Shown: piece after piece, positions 61,831 to 64,000 of the stretch
Layout of the letters: every line of letters starts with the position of its first letter
How positions within the stretch are numbered: position 1 is the stretch's first letter
Origin: Paracoccaceae bacterium
GTDB taxonomy: Bacteria; Pseudomonadota; Alphaproteobacteria; Rhodobacterales; Rhodobacteraceae
Length of the DNA stretch: 64,000 nt
Assembly (NCBI GenBank): GCA_027492585.1
Contig: JAPUEK010000090.1
Location: 62,001 to 126,000 of the forward strand
Direction of reading: 5' to 3'
Made by a program: the position numbers and the translations under genes
Notes under the pieces: generated by a model
The model's database searches: none
Told to the model about the DNA's origin: nothing
The model's input: only the letters and a program-made list of their open reading frames with translations

Positions 61831-62523
61831 ATGTCGGGCGGCGAACAGGGCAGCGGTCGGGGCAGCGGTCAGGACCGCAGCGGCTTGGACTGGCGCGAGG
61901 GCGTCATCCCGGTGTCGCGGCGCTTTGACGACCCTTATTTCTCGCTGAACGACGGGCTGGCGGAGACGCGCCATGTCTTTCTGGCCGGCAACCGCCTGGC
62001 CGAGCGGCTGCGTCCCGGCTTTCAGGTGGCGGAGCTGGGCTTCGGCACCGGGCTGAACCTTCTGGCGCTGCGGATCGCGGCGGGGGAGATGCCGGTCCGT
62101 TTCACCAGCTTCGAGGCCTTTCCGCTGACGGCGGAAGAGATCGCCCGCGCGCTTGCCCATTTCCCGGAGGCGCTTGCGGTTGCGGGGCCGTTCCTGGAGG
62201 CCTGGGCTGCGGGGGCGCGGCGGTTCGCACTTGGCCCCGTCGAGGTCGAGGTGATCCTCGGCGATGCGCGCGAGACCTTGGCCGGCTGGCAGGGCGCGGC
62301 GGAGGCCTGGTTTCTCGACGGGTTCTCCCCGGCGAAGAACCCCGAGCTCTGGTCGCCCGAGCTGATGGCGGAGGTCGCCCGCCACACCGCTCCCGGAGGC
62401 AGCTTTGCCACCTATACCGCCGCCGGCCATGTCCGGCGCAGCCTTGAGGCGGCGGGGTTTTCCGTTGCCCGAGCCCCCGGTCACGGACGCAAGCGCCATA
62501 TGACCACGGGGATGCTGGCATGA
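61831..62523 (+). CDS. mnmD: tRNA mnm5s2U34 methyltransferase MnmD
   Basis: A 230-residue DUF752-type methyltransferase. DDPYFSLNDGLAETRHVFLAGN is the family opening, VAELGFGTGLNLLALR the SAM motif I, FTSFEAFPLT and AWFLDGFSPAKNPELW the catalytic motifs, and GGSFATYTAAGHVRRSL the end. It completes the mnm5s2U wobble modification in tRNA. The ATG at 61831 leaves a ~20-residue Gly/Ser-rich lead. It overlaps the next EamA gene by 4 bp. Confidence 0.9.
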   Translation: MSGGEQGSGRGSGQDRSGLDWREGVIPVSRRFDDPYFSLNDGLAETRHVFLAGNRLAERLRPGFQVAELGFGTGLNLLALRIAAGEMPVRFTSFEAFPLTAEEIARALAHFPEALAVAGPFLEAWAAGARRFALGPVEVEVILGDARETLAGWQGAAEAWFLDGFSPAKNPELWSPELMAEVARHTAPGGSFATYTAAGHVRRSLEAAGFSVARAPGHGRKRHMTTGMLA

Positions 62524-63398
62524 GCAGATCCAATCGCAAGGGCATCCTGCTGATGATCGCCGCCGTCGCGGCCTTCGCCACGCAGGATGGCTTTTCCCGC
62601 CACCTCGCCGGGAATTACAACACGCTGATGGTGGTGATGGTCCGCTACTGGGTCTTTGCGGGCTTCGTGCTGTTTCTGGCGCTGCGCCGCCCCGAAGGCA
62701 TCCGCGCCGCCATCCGCTCCGACCGGATCTGGGCGCATCTGGTCCGTTCGGTGCTGCTGGTGTCGGAGATCTGCATCATCGTCTGGGGCTATACGCTGAT
62801 CGGACTGATCGAGAGCCATGCGGTCTTCGCCATCTGCCCGCTGCTGGTCGTGGCCCTCTCCGGCCCGGTGCTGGGCGAGCGGATAAGCTGGAAACGCTGG
62901 GCGGCGGTCGGGGCCGGGATGGCCGGCGTGCTGATCGTGCTGCGGCCCGGTTCGGGGGTCTTCTCCTGGCCCGCGCTGCTGCCGCTTGCCTCGGCAATCC
63001 TCTTCGCCGTCTATTCGGTGCTGACCCGGCTGACGACCCGCGACGAGCCGACCTTCCCCGCCTTCTTCTGGCCGGGCGTGATCGGGGCCGTGCTGATGAC
63101 CGGAATCGGCCTGCCGCACTGGCAGCCGATCGAAGGGATCGACCTCGGCCTCCTCGGTCTTTACGCGGCGATTTCGGTTTTCTCGCACTGGCTTTTGCTG
63201 AAATGCTACGAGGCGGCGGAGGCGAGCGCGGTGCAGCCCTTCGCCTATCTTCAGATCGCCTTCGTCTCGGTCATCGGCATCACCATCTACGGCGAGACCC
63301 TGGCCCCCGCCGTGGCGCTCGGCATGGCGCTGATCATCGCGGCGGGGCTTTATGCGCTCTGGCAGGACCGCAGCCGCGAGGAGACCGCCCATGGCTGA
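62520..63398 (+). CDS. EamA/DMT-family transporter
   Basis: A 292-residue protein with ten hydrophobic segments in two EamA repeats. AAVAAFATQDGFSRHLAGNYNTLMVVMVRYW and IESHAVFAICPLLVVALSGPVLGE are in the first, and AVQPFAYLQIAFVSVIGITIYGET in the second. It starts in the mnmD stop and its end overlaps by 8 bp a paralogue that shares the sequence pattern closely, so the pair arose by tandem duplication. Export of a metabolite is inferred; substrate unknown. Confidence 0.87.
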   Translation: MSRSNRKGILLMIAAVAAFATQDGFSRHLAGNYNTLMVVMVRYWVFAGFVLFLALRRPEGIRAAIRSDRIWAHLVRSVLLVSEICIIVWGYTLIGLIESHAVFAICPLLVVALSGPVLGERISWKRWAAVGAGMAGVLIVLRPGSGVFSWPALLPLASAILFAVYSVLTRLTTRDEPTFPAFFWPGVIGAVLMTGIGLPHWQPIEGIDLGLLGLYAAISVFSHWLLLKCYEAAEASAVQPFAYLQIAFVSVIGITIYGETLAPAVALGMALIIAAGLYALWQDRSREETAHG

Positions 63399-64000
63399 AC
63401 AGAACACCCGGCTCGGCATCTGGCTGATGGTGGCGACGACGCTGATCTTTGCGCTTCAGGACGGGATCTCGCGGCATCTGGGATCAACCTACAACATCTA
63501 CATGGTGGTGATGATCCGCTTCTGGTTCTTCGCCGCCTTCGTCATGGCTTTGGCGGCGCGGTCGCCGGGCGGGCTGCGGGCGGCGGTAAAAACGCGCTAT
63601 CCGGTCATCCAGGCGACGCGGGGGCTGCTGCTGATCGCCGAGGTCTGCATCATGGTCGTGGCCTTCATCAGGCTCGGCCTGATCGAGACCCATGCCGTCT
63701 TCACCTGCTATCCGCTGCTGGTCGCCGCGCTCTCCGGTCCCGTGCTGGGCGAGAAGGTGGGCTGGCGCCGCTGGACGGCCATCGGAATCGGCTTTGTCGG
63801 CGTGCTGATCATCCTGCAACCGGGTTACGGGGTGTTCTCCCCCTGGGCTCTGGTGCCGCTGCTCGCCGCCCTGCTCTTCGCGGTCTACGGGCTTCTGACG
63901 CGCTATGTGGCGCGGTCCGATGCGGCTTCGGTCAGTTTCTTCTGGACGGGGATGGTCGGCGCCCTTGCAATGACGCCGCCCGGTCTCTGGCACTGGCAGA
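63391..64000 (+). CDS. EamA/DMT-family transporter, cut by window end
   Basis: The first 203 residues are in the window, starting ATG at 63391. TLIFALQDGISRHLGSTYNIYMVVMIRFWFFAAF and LIETHAVFTCYPLLVAALSGPVLGEKVGWRRW mirror the preceding gene residue for residue in many places, so it is a tandem paralogue. The reading frame is open to the window end and about 90 residues should lie beyond it. The two may form a heterodimeric exporter or act on related substrates. Confidence 0.87.
   Translation, partial: MAEQNTRLGIWLMVATTLIFALQDGISRHLGSTYNIYMVVMIRFWFFAAFVMALAARSPGGLRAAVKTRYPVIQATRGLLLIAEVCIMVVAFIRLGLIETHAVFTCYPLLVAALSGPVLGEKVGWRRWTAIGIGFVGVLIILQPGYGVFSPWALVPLLAALLFAVYGLLTRYVARSDAASVSFFWTGMVGALAMTPPGLWHWQ

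Noticed and set aside
1-64000. CRISPR arrays, tRNA and rRNA genes
   Set aside because: No regular 25-40 bp repeat-spacer series and no cloverleaf or rRNA segments were recognised. A tRNAscan and CRISPR-finder run would be decisive; any hit would overturn this.

Overview
The window is high-GC DNA from an alphaproteobacterium, most likely Rhodobacteraceae (Rhodobacterales). The reasons are the base composition and codon use, an MbfA iron exporter with an Irr-type box, a split mnmC, HpaR/IclR-controlled aromatic catabolism, and dense intergenic 'GGATATTTGAG' repeats. No rRNA, tRNA or CRISPR array was seen.

Region 1 (1-5871) is the tniQ-side part of a Tn7-like transposon: a Mu Ner-like regulator, a TnsA-like protein whose expected catalytic lysine is arginine, a D,D35E TnsB transposase, a TnsC ATPase and a TniQ/TnsD protein. 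A TGT...ACA terminus ends at 5871. After exactly 5 bp (5872-5876) a second, inverted terminus of the same family starts at 5877. Region 2 (5877-6454) is scar DNA with a possible ATPase remnant.

Region 3 (6455-10298) has three surface-carbohydrate genes: a GT61-type glycosyltransferase, a rhamnosyltransferase and an SGNH-like hydrolase. Region 4 (10340-15882) is a homoprotocatechuate meta-cleavage operon (hpaF, E, D, G, H). It has two unrelated extradiol dioxygenases, one LigB-type and one VOC-type; hpaI and hpaBC are absent, and an hpaR-like gene lies about 50 kb away at 60135-60617. Region 5 (15912-25470) is an IclR-controlled catabolic and uptake operon: cyclase-type hydrolase, cupin, SDR, 3-hydroxyacyl-CoA dehydrogenase-like enzyme, complete branched-chain-type ABC transporter and a BKACE/DUF849 enzyme. 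Its substrate cannot be named from sequence.

Region 6 (25639-39467) is mostly minus-strand housekeeping and transport: ornithine cyclodeaminase-like protein, HAD hydrolase, EamA permease, DUF188, CAP protein, S-formylglutathione hydrolase, AEC permease, MbfA, a TetR unit with three operators, NYN protein, folC, accD, recQ and yggT. Region 7 (39600-46035) is plus-strand: thioesterase, MFS, mepA, phytase-like protein, queuosine-precursor transporter, a short RNA with a perfect Shine-Dalgarno and an 18-codon ORF, arfB and a phosphotransferase. Region 8 (46190-51515) holds a pncA - hybrid histidine kinase - pncB operon and trhO. Region 9 (51727-54985) is an IclR-dgoK-dgoA-lactonase sugar-acid cluster. 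Region 10 (55246-64000) has paaK, paaI, an LLM oxidoreductase, a GH3 hydrolase, hpaR, divergent mnmC1-like/mnmD genes and two tandem EamA permeases, the last cut by the window end.

Twelve copies of a REP-like intergenic repeat, two of them in tight inverted pairs, punctuate the chromosomal part from 25.5 kb on. None was seen in the transposon or in the two large catabolic operons.
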